From assembly GCA_963930655.1 (NCBI GenBank), contig OZ005606.1:18826001-18890000 (forward strand): DNA of 64,000 nt, read 5' to 3'. Of the stretch, positions 22,723 to 34,596 are shown one piece after another. The DNA is from Myrica gale. Its lineage: Eukaryota > Streptophyta > Magnoliopsida > Fagales > Myricaceae. The position numbers and the translations under genes are program-made. Below the pieces are notes generated by a model. The model saw only the letters and a program-made list of their open reading frames with translations, was not told where the DNA came from and ran no database searches. How positions within the stretch are numbered: the stretch's first letter is position 1; each line of letters begins with the position of its first letter.

Positions 22723-24726
22723 CAGGGGTGGACAAAACTTCCGCAGGTACTGGTTCCGCCCACCACATACCGTCCGAAACCATATCCGAAGCCGATATAG
22801 GAGATAGAAAATAGCCGGAACCGGACTCGATACCGATAATTCCACCAAAACAAGGCAGAATTTCGGTATTGTCTTTTTTAAGGACCCAAAACGCACAGTT
22901 TTGGTCCTAGGTTTTTTTTCAAAACCCTTCCCCCCTCATTTGACGTCTTTACTCTCTCTCAACTCTCTCAGTCTCTCACTTCACGCCGCAGCTCTCTATC
23001 TCTCACCTCATGCAGCTCTCTCTCTAGTCTCTCTCACTCTCTCTCAAGTCTTAGGCCTCAACTCTCTCTCTCTCTAGTCTCTCTTTCTCTCACTCTCTCT
23101 CAAGTCTCAGGCCTCAACTCTTTCTCTCTAGTCTCTCTCTGTCTCTCACTCTCTCTGGTCTGGTCGCCGATGGCTGTCTCCTTCACTCTCAGCCCTCTCT
23201 CGTGACGCCGTCGAAGGCCAAGGGCCAAGGCTGCTTCCTCTCTCTCATCTCTGTCTCTTTCTCAACACTGGCTCTCTCTCTCTCTATTTCGAATTCGAAC
23301 GACGCCTCTGCCCTCTTTGCCTCTCTGTTTAATGTTTTGTACATTTTTTTCAATTTCATTTTCATTAGAATCAGTTGTTCTTCATTTGAATATCTGTTAA
23401 CTTTTTTTTAGTGAAGGTTACAAGATTGTCAGATTGTGATTTCACTAATTTGGTGAATTTGTGTTGACTGTTGTGTCGTGTGTAGTCAGTTCACTGCATT
23501 GAGGTAAAAATTTGTTCACTTATTTAGTTAATTATTTTTTGTAGTTCATTAGTTAATTTAGAATTTTAGAGTATAGATTAGGTTGTGAAACTGTGGAGGA
23601 TGGACTTGATTGGAGGATTTGGTTTTATTTGAAGTTGTGAATCTGTTTGCAATTGGAGGTTGGACAGTGGGTTTGATTGATTATTTGATTGGATATGTGG
23701 TTTTGAAATTGTGTATGAGAATATATTTGAATGCAATTTGAATAACTTGTGCATGAGTATATTTTTAATGCAATTATGTTTGAAATTGTATATTTTTTTT
23801 TCTTGATTGATTGTTTTGTGATAGTGGTGGAGCACGTAGAAAAAAATTTAAAAAATTTAATATTTGATTTTTGTGTTGTTCTTTATGTAATGTTCTTTTT
23901 TTTCTAAACACTCTTTGTTGTGTACATATTTCATAATTTTCATTATTTTGTAAAGTTGATCATTTTGATATAGTGATCTTTCATTGTTTTGGAAAAATGG
24001 AAAGTAATCAATTAGGTGTTATGGTATGCATTAGTTAAAATTTAAATTAGTTTAGTCATTAGTGACCAATCTTTTGTAGTTGGTCATTAAATATCATGGG
24101 CATAAATAAAAAGGTCATACAAAACTAACACTACCATAATCATATGATACTGATGTTTTGATTAAATGGCCAACATTTTATTCCATTCAATTCAACTATC
24201 CAATTTGTAATATTTTTAGATTTTTTTTAGAATGTAAATTTGTATTATTTGTAGATTTTATTTATATGTGTTATTTATAATTTGTAAATTTGTTATTTGT
24301 AATTTTGTATCATTTTTCTTTCATTAATGTATGTATGTGATTTATTAATTTAATGCAATCTTCAATTATAGAATTGTAATATGCAAATGAATAAAAAAAA
24401 AGTATTGGATCCAACGTCCAATTAAATTTTGCCATTTTGGATCCAACATCCATCTTTAATAAATAATAACTAAATTTTGTCATTTTGGATTCAACATTCA
24501 ACATCCATCTTTAAAAATCAAATTGTGTAATAACTAATAAATTCAATAAAAAAGTATTGGATCCAACATCCAACATCCGGTACCGAAATCCAGGATTTTC
24601 AGAATTCCGGCAGCTATCAGACCAGAACCGGATGCCAAAATAGGCATCCGGTTATTACCGCTACCAAAGCCAAAATTTCAAATTCCGGCTTTCGGCTCCG
24701 GCAAATCCGGTAAATACCCACCCCTA
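22723..24726. mobile_element. hAT-like non-autonomous element, copy 2 (2.0 kb)
   Basis: Ends CAGGGGTGGACAAAACTTCC and AAATACCCACCCCTA are inverted repeats of the hAT type. The flanking 8-mers GTTAAAAG (22715-22722) and GTTGGAAG (24727-24734) agree at 6 of 8. Subterminal regions are rich in CCGGAA/TTCCGG words. A CT-microsatellite leader (22930-23290), GTGACGCCGTCGAAGG and an intron-like tract are shared with copy 1. The 24,370-24,560 part repeats TTGGATCCAAC(A/G)TCCA several times. No transposase found. Confidence 0.75.
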
Positions 24727-24791
24727 GTTGGAAGACCAGATTGTCTCGGTGAGAAGAATAAGGAGAATATGGTTTTCTGCTATTATTTTAG

Positions 24792-24899
24792 TCACATGAG
24801 TTTAGCATCAGTCAAGTAGCCGTTGTTGCTTAAGTTTAGGAGGTTAGTGGCGTCAGCATAGGGAACTTGTTGGAAGTTGTTCAAATTCTGATATAAGGA
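24792..24899 (-). other. Unidentified exon-like fragment between two hAT elements
   Basis: Between the two hAT insertions the minus strand is open and reads SLYQNLNNFQQVPYADATNL then LNLSNNGYLTDAKLM and a stop. The composition (Asn/Leu-rich, non-repetitive, ending in a clean stop) is protein-like, but I do not recognise the family. The element at 24908 abuts its 5' side. It could be the last piece of a gene destroyed by these insertions, or chance. Confidence 0.3.
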
Positions 24900-24907
24900 T
24901 TGGTAGA

Positions 24908-26037
24908 TAAGGGTGTGTACCGAAACAGATGGAACCGAAATGACCCATTCTCGTTCCGGTACCCAGCGGAATCTAAAATTTTGTTCCAATTCCATTCCAG
25001 TATTTATCGGAATGGAACCGGAATTTCTGGAATTGGAAACCGACAATTCCGATTCGGTATCTAGATTTTTTTGGCCATATTTTTTTTAACAATAAAACAA
25101 AACCAAACAACATAAAAGTTAAATAATCAAACAAAACACCCAAATCAGTGAGCAATCAAACCTATTGGCTATTGCGTTATATTTTTTCACCAACAACAGA
25201 AAGAAAATGCAGGTATCTTGATCAATTATAGAAAATGCACCACCTTTTCATTATGAATACCCAATTTTGAATACCCGAATCCATTATGCATGAACAATCA
25301 AATCCCCTAAATACCTAAATCTGAACCAATCCCTAAATCTAGACCAATCAAAATATCAAACAAACCAACGTATGCAATTAGACCAATCAAAATTCAAAAA
25401 ATCCCTAAATCCCCAATCTACACCAATCAAATCCCTAGATCCCGAAATCATTAATCAAGTAATCAAAAACCCTGAAGCATATAGTTCAAAGAAAAATAAA
25501 AGATGCTCAGTAGAGAGATTTAGCGCCCAAAAGAGATCCCAAAGAGTTAGAGGGAGAGATTTCGACTAAAGAGTAAGAGAGAGAAAGTCGAGAGGTGTGG
25601 ATGAGCTGTTGGCGATGGCGGCTGGAAGCTTGAACTTGGACGGTGACGATGGCTGGAAGCTTGAACGTGGACAGTGAAAGAGAGACAGAGAGATGGAGAG
25701 AAAGATTGAGAGAGAGAGTGCAATGCGAAAGAGGGGAAAGGCTACTTAGAAAAAAAAAGAAAAGGGAAAGGCACTTGGGAGAAAAGGGGAGGGCAAAAGT
25801 CGAAGGGAGTGGGTAGACACGGCATAAAGGGGTCTTAATGACCTTAACCAAGTCAAAATATTCGTATAAAATAAAGAAATATCTAAAACGAGTTAAAAAA
25901 AGAGTAACCAAAACCGGAAAATTCCGGCAATTCCGCCGGAATTTCCGGTTTCGATTTCAGAAAATGCTAAAAAAAGCTTTCGGTTCCGATTCCAATATAT
26001 GCCGGAATTCCGGTATCGGAATTTTCGCTCACCCTTA
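24908..26037. mobile_element. hAT-like non-autonomous element (1.13 kb) with perfect 8 bp duplication
   Basis: TAAGGGTGTGTACCGAAAC at the left and TTTTCGCTCACCCTTA at the right form inverted ends. Exact 8 bp repeats TTGGTAGA flank at 24900-24907 and 26038-26045. The subterminal regions are dense in GGAATTCC/CCGGAATT words on both sides. The centre contains a GA-rich (minus-strand CT-rich) leader at 25540-25800. No transposase. Confidence 0.85.
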
Positions 26038-26045
26038 TTGGTAGA

Positions 26046-26340
26046 AAAATAATAGGTTTAATTACACTTTTCTACCCTCATCTTTAAGATCATTTACATA
26101 TAGCACCCAAATCTCTCAATTTTAAGACATTAAGCCCATTAATTTTTAAGTTCAGACAAATTGCACCCCAGAGGCAAATTGGAGGATAAATGAAAACTGT
26201 CCTTGTCAACAGGTGAGAAACACGTTATCTCCTTCGGTGTTAAGTTATATTTTTGCCCGGCATTTTCATCATTCACTGGGTTAGGGTTTCAAAAAGTGCG
26301 TGGTTTAGAATTTAAAGGCAAAAACCTAACTTACACCTTC
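26046..26340. repeat. Single MULE-like arm
   Basis: Begins AGGTTTAATTACACTTTTCT and continues with ATCATTTACATATAGCACCC, of the type seen in MULE long inverted arms. No partner arm was found, so this is a truncated element; low certainty. Confidence 0.35.
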
Positions 26341-26902
26341 TCTGCCATAAAAAATAAACAATGAGACAGCAGCACAATTCACCCGCCAAATCATCAGAAT
26401 TTCTTAGACCAACACTTTTGTGTGGCATACGTCAACCTGCGAGCAGCCCATGCCTCCAGTGGTCCAAAAGCATCTAATAGACCTTTTGTTCGACATCCAA
26501 AAGAAAGCAATCTAGACCTTACAGGTTTTATCGTTTAACGAAATTGTATTGTTCCATGAATAGATTTCAAGAAGCAGACTTGCTACAAGAGGCATAGGTT
26601 GAATAGCTACAACTAACCCCGAACCCAAAACTTAGGAACAATACAGCAAAAGAGCCATAATTAAATTAAGAATTCTGAGTCTTCCACCTACGGTAAGAGT
26701 TCATAAGACAAGGCAACAAAACGGGGGGAACAGAGGGCACAAGGGATTTTAAAGAGAACTGAAATGCTCTTCCTCCCTTTGTTCACATTTCGTAGTATGA
26801 TATCGTCAAAAAGAAAATGGTGCCGCTCTTTACATTTGCTTCAAACTCATTCATGTTCGCAGCCTATCCCATTTGCTTAAAAAGAACTCACTTTCTCTCT
26901 CA

Positions 26903-29900
26903 CTAAACTGCTCCGGCCGGCTGGCTTGCCACTACATTATCAGTGATCTGCTGTTGTTCTTCCTTCACCGCTGCCCGTACACTGCCACTTCCATCAACAC
27001 TCCCATTACAGTCTTGTCTTTGCGTTGTCCCTTCTGGTTTTCCTTTTTGCAAAGCACTTGTACTATGGCTAGATTTCCCTGAACCATTCTCTTTCTCAGG
27101 CAGGGAAGCTGTCTCAGCAGAAAAATTTACTTCAGTTGCAGTACCTGGTAACTGTTGTGAAGATGATGAATTACCAGAGCCTGGTGGAGGAAGGAAAACT
27201 CCCGTGCCAGGGACAGGAAAGCGAGGGGGAGGATGCCTTGGTGGAGCAGTGGCCCATCCAGGTGAACCAGATGGGACGGGAACTGGTGCAGGAAAACTAA
27301 TGGTTGGTGCAACCTGGGGCACAAAAATCGGCTGGATGCCATTCAGGTGGGGACGAATGGGTGGGGCTGGCAGTACACCAGTAGTTGGGACACCAGCATA
27401 ATGCTTTGGAGCCACAGGATGGCGAATATGGTTAGGCGATCTAGTGGGTGGCGGACCCCAATGGGATGATGGTGCTACTGTAGGGGAAGGAAGACGCTGG
27501 CCATCACTAGCTGTAGATTTCTTTGGTTGAGACTTTGTGAAAGTCACTAGTATTCTTTGCTTGCGGAGGGAGGGAATCGCATGCCGTGCAAAATCTGAGG
27601 ACTTGCCTTGCATTACTAGGAGAGATCTGCATTTCTCACGGTGAAAACATCATATCAAGAAGCAGGAGAACTTCAATTGAATTACATACAGATCATAACT
27701 TGTAATTCAGGAAGCTTGCAGGAACCTTAGGAAAAAAAAAAGAAGCTTGCAGGAAAACAAAAAAATAGTGTATGTCTGTATTGATCTAGGATATCAATTT
27801 ACCATACTTATGCGTTTCAATCGCTTCTAAAGGAAGCATTCTCATTTTAAGCCCTATTCATCAGAAATATTTATAAGAGAGGCTTCTTCTATAGGTCCAA
27901 TGAAGAGTTTCTGAAAACATGAAAAACAAGGTGGTAGTTATTTGAACAGGTCTATATCAAGATGTCGACCTGGTTGAACTCAAACTTACAGGCTCTTATG
28001 GCTCGTAGAAGTAATGTCAAGAAAAATGCTTTCTAGTGTCTATGATAACTTTCCTGAGCAACAATACCTACTCCATTCAGTTCCGACGTCAATTTCTAAG
28101 TTAGTTAATGCACTAAAGTGGAATTTCAAGAAAAATGCCTTCTAGTGTCTACAATAAAGGTTATCCACTGATGGGCGCACCTGACTTTGCTCAGAAACAA
28201 TACCTACTCATTCAGTTTCAACTTGAATTTCTAAGTTAGTTAATGACTAAACTGGAATTTCAGTGGGGAGTCTTCCCTGAAGCTCTTTTTGATGTGCCGA
28301 AGGTTTAAAGCACATCATGCCATTAAGGTATGAACTTCCTTCAAGAAAGAAGGTAATAGACAAGTACTGAAAGGAAATAGTAACTAAACCAACAATAAAC
28401 AAACAAAGATGCGGTTCAAAAGGATTACCCAGGTGCGAGAGAAAGCTTGAGAGAGCCTCTAAAATCCCCAGGATGGTCTATCCCAATCACTCTTCCAAAA
28501 GTCATGTCGCAGTCTGTCAAAAAGAGGACACAAACAGGCCTCCCGTACCAAGATGGGAACATGTGAGGCTGCGAGTGATCACCCTAAAATAATGACTCTA
28601 AAATTAGGCTAGCTTCATATATCACAAATAATTACAAAATAAAATACCACAACCAATAACCTCGTTAAAGAAATCAATTATGCAAGAATCCGCCTTTGCA
28701 GTCATAATTTGCTGGTCTACCAAACGTTCTATAACATCTTGTAGCACGGATGGGATGGATTCTACTTTCCGATCTGCAAAATTTATTTGAAACAAAATCC
28801 AAGAAAACGTATTAAGAGACCTCTAAACAAACTTCCAAAATTTATTATTAAAGGAAAATCTTCACAAAATGGAACATGCCTTTTGAGCTTCCTACTGCAT
28901 TATCCTCTTCTGGAGGTGCATCAGCAATAGGGAGACCCAACTGAATCATCTCTCTTCCATGTCCCTTCATAGGCCTCTTTGAGACCACATACGTCTGACC
29001 TGCTTCTTGTCAAACAAAATTCTTATCATCTCACCAAAAATTCAAGACACAAAAGTGCCTTCACAAAGGTAAAAAGTGATTCCATAACACAAGCTAATTA
29101 AATAACAAAATGAATTAGGCATCAGAATTATGCTTACAACTGAAGAATATAGTAATAAGAATATCAATAAGAGCAGTTGCAAGAGTAGCACTATGAAGCT
29201 TCTGAAAAGAAGTTTCTCGTGAGGGCAGATAACTCAACAACTTCTAGATTTGGAGAAAACAACCCCCTTGCAATTCATAATGAAGCCGATACATTTGGCC
29301 CTTTGTAATATCCACTCCCCAACTTTGAATAAATGGACTTATATGGCATATTTTAGCTTGAAGATTCCAAAAGAAAAAAAGAAGGAAAATAAATCATACT
29401 GGTGACTATTTATCAGGGAATTCCATGGTTCACTTTAACCCACCAAATGCCTAAGATGTGGGCAGAGAACCAATGTCTAGGACTCACAACCCAGAATTAG
29501 AATATAGTGTTTCCCACCCATACCCAGCAAACAGGGTGTAGCAAAAAGAAAAGGGAATGGTATAAGACACCATGTGATACTTATAAGTGTTTCAAATGTA
29601 CCAAAACTGGTTTATCGTATTTGATTATAGGTCACCACACCCTTAATCAACTTTCTAGAACCTAGGCCAAAGAGTCATGAAACTAGCTGTAAAGTAATGT
29701 CAAAAACAGTAGCATTTTACATCCAACAAAATTGCACCGATAACATTGACCTAGGACATCTTCAAGAAGAAGAAGAGACAATCAGGAGTCCTAATAACAT
29801 CATAACATGCACCTATTATGGGCTCAATTCAAAATTGTCTGTGGAAATTTCCTAGAAGTGAACCTCGAAGAGACATAATATTTATCAAATCATTCATTTT

Positions 29901-32900
29901 AAAATTTGCTTGTTCCATCAAGATTCATTTAGTCGATTTCCTTACTTTCATGGACTTGCCAACCTGCATAACTGATCATTATTAACATGCCATACCATAA
30001 TCCTCAGAATAGGATTGTTCGAATAGGTAAAATCGATCATCGTTGTTCCACTTCACATGTATATATAAGCAAACAACATAGTAAAATGAATCAGAAAAAT
30101 TTCAAAACAGAGGAAAAGATAATTACATACGGGATTCAAACAACCCTCAAGACATAAAATTAACCAAAACCATATGCCAAATGCATAAAGAAAAAACAAC
30201 TTGTGACCATAGAAACATACAAAGTGAAAACCTATCAACAGTTCATGCAGACATCTAAAATGCTGTCTTTCACTAAAAACAGGACAAGATGCATATAATG
30301 CATCAACATTTAGCTCAAAATAGAAGAACTGCTCACAACATCTGGTCGAGACCATGACAAATAAAATGCAGAGGTAAACCTGAGAATTGTACAGAAATAA
30401 CTTAGGGAATAATGTTAGTGACACATGTAGGTTCTTCTTACATGGATCACTTACACTGCTGTCATCCATTTTCAACGTTTGAAAACTGAGATGTCAGCTG
30501 ACACCAATAAGGATATTGCAAGCAATATGTCAAGGAACAAATATTCCTCAACCTAAAAATATAAACAGAATGAGAGATTTGCTGTTAAAATATCAAAAAT
30601 CCTAGACAGTGAAACAGAGTCCCAAATTTCCAGATTATTACATGAAGATCTCAGATATTATCTTGCACGAAGGAGAAGCAAAAGGATGCACTATCTTATA
30701 TGATTCTGAAGAAAGATAACAGATTAATAAACTTGCCTTGAAATTGTCCCCTTTTTCCTGTAGCTCTCAAATCATTTGCCAGGGAAACAAGCTTTTGTAT
30801 TTCCGAATCGTCAAAAAGTTCATAGTGTTTCAGCCCGTCAACCACATTCACCTAAAATTTAAATAGGTGAATTAAGAAAACAACAAAAAAAAAAAGTTTT
30901 TCAACTAAGGAAAAGATATCCATGAACATATCAGGTAGAGTACTACCGCCTTCCCCTCGAACACCTCAGTGCCAACAAATGTTTTTGGAACAGTAGCAAG
31001 ATTCTGCTTCTCGCTCTCATTTTGTCCCGCAAGCAAATCATTCTCTAGAAGAACACAGGAATCAACTTCAAAATACAATACCAGAGATATGTACATTTGA
31101 AAGAATCTTAATAGAACGAAACAACTTGATAATAATGTTTATCCAAAATTCATGCAAGGGAGAGAGTTTTTTTTTTTTGTGTGTTTTGAGTAGTTAAATC
31201 CATGCAAGAGAGTTTATCCCTACCAGTCAAAACTTTTTCCTGACATTCTAACCACCAACCCATCTATGCTATAGCCACCTCCTTTTTTTAAGTAACACTC
31301 CACTTGGTACAGCCGCCTCCTTTTTTTACTTTATCGTAAGGCAAGTCAGTACACAAAGCCTTACCCTATGTAACCCATGAGCCGGCAGATGCCATACCAG
31401 CAAGTGTCAGTAAGACCCATTTAGTTTTGAATCCCCCCCAAAACTAAAAAACTTTCAAATGCTTACCTCCCTCCCCCCAGCCCCCTACCACCGAAAAAGA
31501 GCCAAAATAAAAAAGAACAAACCTAGGTTACGTTCGTTTTGAGTAAAAATGTAGGATTTTAGAGAAGTTGTGAATATTTATGTTGAATAGTATTTTATTG
31601 GTGTTTGTGTAAACTGGAGAGAGAAATGATTTGATATAATTGTTTAATAAAAAAATATTGGAGTTATGTGAAAAAGTATAAAGAGAGAAAATTTATGTTG
31701 AATAAAAAATTAAAAATTGTTGGAGATTGTGTAAAATGTATTGGTGTTTGTGTTTGAATTCTGAATATGTTCGGTGGTAGTTTTGTGAATATACTTAGAA
31801 TCCTGAAAAAAGTGTGAAAACGAACATATCCCTAGACCCATGAATAATGAATCTAAAAGAGAACGTATACCTTTAGAATGTAAGGCGCATCCATCTTCTA
31901 ACACCTTGGTTTCAGATTGTGAGTTGCCACACATCATTCCCTCCGAACTTCCTGAACTCTTGAAGCTACTATTTGCAAGAGGCTTTGCGACAGTATCTGC
32001 TTCAGCACCCAGAAAAATATGGATCAATTCAGCCATAAAAACTCTCACACATACCGTGTCTTTAAAAACAAAATGTTTTTTTATTATTCTTTAACACTAA
32101 TAATTTATGTAATGTGGTGCAAATAAGGCATAAAAAGGACGCATTGAGTCTTCTTTAAGATAATTAGAACTGTTAGTTAAACATGTCATCATTTTCTAAT
32201 CATAAAGGAAAGAATAGCCAACATTCTTTTCCACAACCAAGGTGGAGAAGGAAGTAAGACCAAAATATAGGCAATCAAACTTTCCTCAAATCCAAGATTT
32301 CTAACTACTGAGCAACTAAAGAGTGTTAGCCGTATGCATAGAACATGGATGCCATGTGTGGTGACACTGAATAAATAAGAAATAAAGATGTGTCTCATTG
32401 CTGCAGAAGACAGGTTTAAAAACAGTGAACAGCTTTGCAAGACCGGAAATTGATATTTTGGGATCACACCTAGTATGTTTGGGAATTATGAAACCATTTC
32501 CCAGTGATAATGCTATTCTAATACATATGTGAAGCAATATTATCCATTGCAAGAGGAAGAAGGGAGTCTTGCAGCGAACAATGGCACCCTTCCAAATTGG
32601 GAAATATAGGCAAAATCTAAAGAAGCAACTATCATGTAGTAGAGCAATTGGCTTTTACCAAAAGAACAATAATTTGTTGCTCATACTCAAATAATTTAGA
32701 TCAATCAAAAACGTCTTTAGAAAGAAGCAACTTTCCACTAACATCTCATCCTGCAAATTACGAATGGCAATCATCTCCAACGATTCCAATATATTACCTT
32801 TATTCTCCTCTCCAAGTGCTGAACCCTTATCATCCAACTTCTCAACCTCACCTCCTGATTTAATTTCCTGACTTTTCTCACTCCCTTTCTCGCCTTTCTC

Positions 32901-33434
32901 TGAACCCATAACAGCAGCCGCGGAATTCCCACCATGACTATGATACTCTACACTAGAATTATGCACTTCTTTCACCGCCTCAATCCTCGGCCCTTGCCTA
33001 AACCCCACACCAGATCTCTTATAATCCTTGGCCCCAGCCTTCATTGGCTCCAAATACCGCTGCTGCCTCCTCAACGCCACCTGTTGCAGCGCATACATCA
33101 CTTCAGCCACCGAAAAGTACTGCTGCATATGAAGCACCGGGTTCCAATTACACCGCCTCTGCTGAATACACCCAATAACATTTTCATACTCGCCTGGCTC
33201 ACCCACAGCTCGCATATGCTGACACAAAGAGTCAATTATTGCATTGGCAGCAGCGAATTCGCCACGCAGCCACGAGATGAAGCCATCCCGCTCATCCGGC
33301 AACCACTGCCGGTGGTAATGCTGGTGGATCTCACCCCCGCCTCCGCCACCACCAGCACCGCCGACACCTCCGCCGCCGCCGCTTGGAAACTGTATTTTGT
33401 CTGACAAAACCACATTTCCAGATGGCATTGCCAT
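26903..33434 (-). CDS. ALKBH10B: RNA N6-methyladenosine demethylase, ALKBH10B-like (2OG-Fe(II) oxygenase)
   Basis: Eight minus-strand coding exons join in one frame, 695 codons plus stop: 33434-32798, 31996-31871, 31044-30947, 30851-30737, 28999-28880, 28773-28661, 28583-28429, 27626-26903. The product starts [13 protein letters not shown], with [20 protein letters not shown] and [16 protein letters not shown] in exon 1. The AlkB-type dioxygenase core lies in exons 3-8: [73 protein letters not shown], then [18 protein letters not shown] and [15 protein letters not shown]. The C-terminal ~200 residues are Pro/Ser/Gly-rich and likely disordered. In Arabidopsis ALKBH10B removes m6A from mRNA and affects flowering; the same role here is inference from homology. 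HSQPH and RHAIPS...QRI are the likely iron and 2-oxoglutarate binding regions. Introns 4 and 5 use GC donors. The start at 33434 was preferred over an in-frame ATG at 33446 because homologues begin MAMPSG. Confidence 0.95.
31526..31831. mobile_element. PIF/Harbinger-type MITE (306 bp) in intron 2 of the ALKBH10B-like gene
   Basis: Terminal inverted repeats GGTTACGTTCGTTTTGA and the complement of TGAAAACGAACATATCC agree at 14 of 17 positions. CTA direct repeats flank at 31523-31525 and 31832-31834. It lies within intron 2 (31045-31870), ending only about 40 bp from the exon 2 donor. Confidence 0.8.
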
Positions 33435-34100
33435 GAGGATCAACAACCCAAATTCACTACTACCACGTATATAGCATGCTTGGTCCTAGTCGAATCTAAG
33501 CATATAAAGAACGCTCAAATCTTAATATTCAAATTAATTTCAAGCAAATCCCATAAAAATTAATTACGAAATCTAGCAAAAACACGACTCAGTCCCTCTG
33601 CAAATTACGAGTATAAACGGAATTCCGATAACAAGGAGCAAGCAGTATCCACTCTAAGAACGGGAATAATGCAATCTATATTTTCGATTATTTATTGTAG
33701 GGATCAGATAACACAGGTGAATTCAAAAGAGACGGGACGGTAGTATCGGAAAAATCCCAGTTTGGAGCTAATGGAGGATTGTGGGATTCAGAACGGGGAA
33801 TTGCGGAGACGAAAAAGCTCAGATCTGAAAATGGCGCATGTGGGAGTTTTAACAGTGCTGGTGTGCGTGAAGAGTACAGTCACAATTACGTGAAGATGAG
33901 GGAGCTTAAGCTACAAGATCTAGGGTTCGTGGGTGGTGGCAGTGGAGGGGTGACTGACTTTTTGTGCTTATTGAACACGCATGTGCAAACGGTCTTAAAT
34001 GGTGGCTGAGAAGAGCCTCCTCTCCCTTCTTCCTCTTCTTCTCGTTGTTCACTTTGGTTTAGTGCTGGGAACTCAAGCGAGTGTGTATCGGACCAGAAGA
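33435..34100 (-). promoter_or_regulatory. Presumed 5' UTR and proximal promoter of the ALKBH10B-like gene
   Basis: The minus strand upstream of the start codon contains GA-rich (AGAAGAAGAGGAAGAAGG, ~34023-34045) sequence typical of plant leaders. No unambiguous TATA box was seen. The transcription start is not determinable from sequence. The plus-strand ORF at 33779-34009 is taken as a chance frame. Confidence 0.4.
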
Positions 34101-34230
34101 GAATATTCTTTAAAGTAGGGGTGCTTTGGTAAAATGAAAAATTGTGATGCCATGACCTATTTTTGTTTCTTTTTGAGATTTTGGATTTTAGTTTTCAAAA
34201 AGTTTTAAATTGAGATTTGGAACACACATT

Positions 34231-34408
34231 GGTCTTGTTTGAGTCCCAAAAATTTAGGTTTAATAATAAAAAGTTCATCACATAATTTTTTATTATTATA
34301 ATATTTATTAAAAATCTTCTCTATTTTCACTTTTTCACTAACTCCCATAACATATCTTTACTTTATAATATTTCTCAAGCTCCATTACTCAAAATTTTCA
34401 ACGTCCCC
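34231..34408 (-). mobile_element. Tourist-like MITE (178 bp), copy D
   Basis: Starts GGTCTTGTTTGAGTC and ends CAACGTCCCC, flanked by ATT on both sides (34228-34230, 34409-34411). On the minus strand it shares GTGAAAAAGTGAA and AAATATTATAATAATAAAA with the family at 3340. It stands in opposite orientation to the next copy. Confidence 0.6.
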
Positions 34409-34416
34409 ATTATTTA

Positions 34417-34593
34417 GGTTGTGTTTGCGTATTAAAATTTTAAGGTATTGGATTTGGTGAAAAAGTGAAGAGAGAGGTAATTTTTAATATTTATTATAGT
34501 AAAAAGTAATTATATGATGGGGAGAGAGATTATATCTTAATTTTTTATTGTGTTAAAAGTTTATGTGTAAAATTTTTGTTAACAAATCCACCC
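34417..34593 (+). mobile_element. Tourist-like MITE (177 bp), copy E
   Basis: GGTTGTGTTTGCG...AACAAATCCACCC with TTA direct repeats at 34414-34416 and 34594-34596. The core GTGAAAAAGTGAAGAGAGAGGT is shared with copy B at 3855. This copy gives the cleanest TTA duplication, supporting PIF/Harbinger origin. Confidence 0.8.
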
Positions 34594-34596
34594 TTA

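Noticed and set aside
25507..25911. 134-codon minus-strand ORF rich in Ser and Leu
   Set aside because: Produced by the CT/GA-rich leader of a hAT element; low-complexity composition.
26943..27401. 152-codon plus-strand ORF
   Set aside because: It is the antisense of the proline-rich last exon of the ALKBH10B-like gene; GC-rich exon sequence opens the opposite frame.
30053..30475. 140-codon minus-strand ORF
   Set aside because: Lies wholly in intron 4 of the ALKBH10B-like gene, Cys/Phe-rich without any domain; T-rich intron sequence.
32934..33404. 156-codon plus-strand ORF
   Set aside because: Antisense shadow of exon 1 of the ALKBH10B-like gene.
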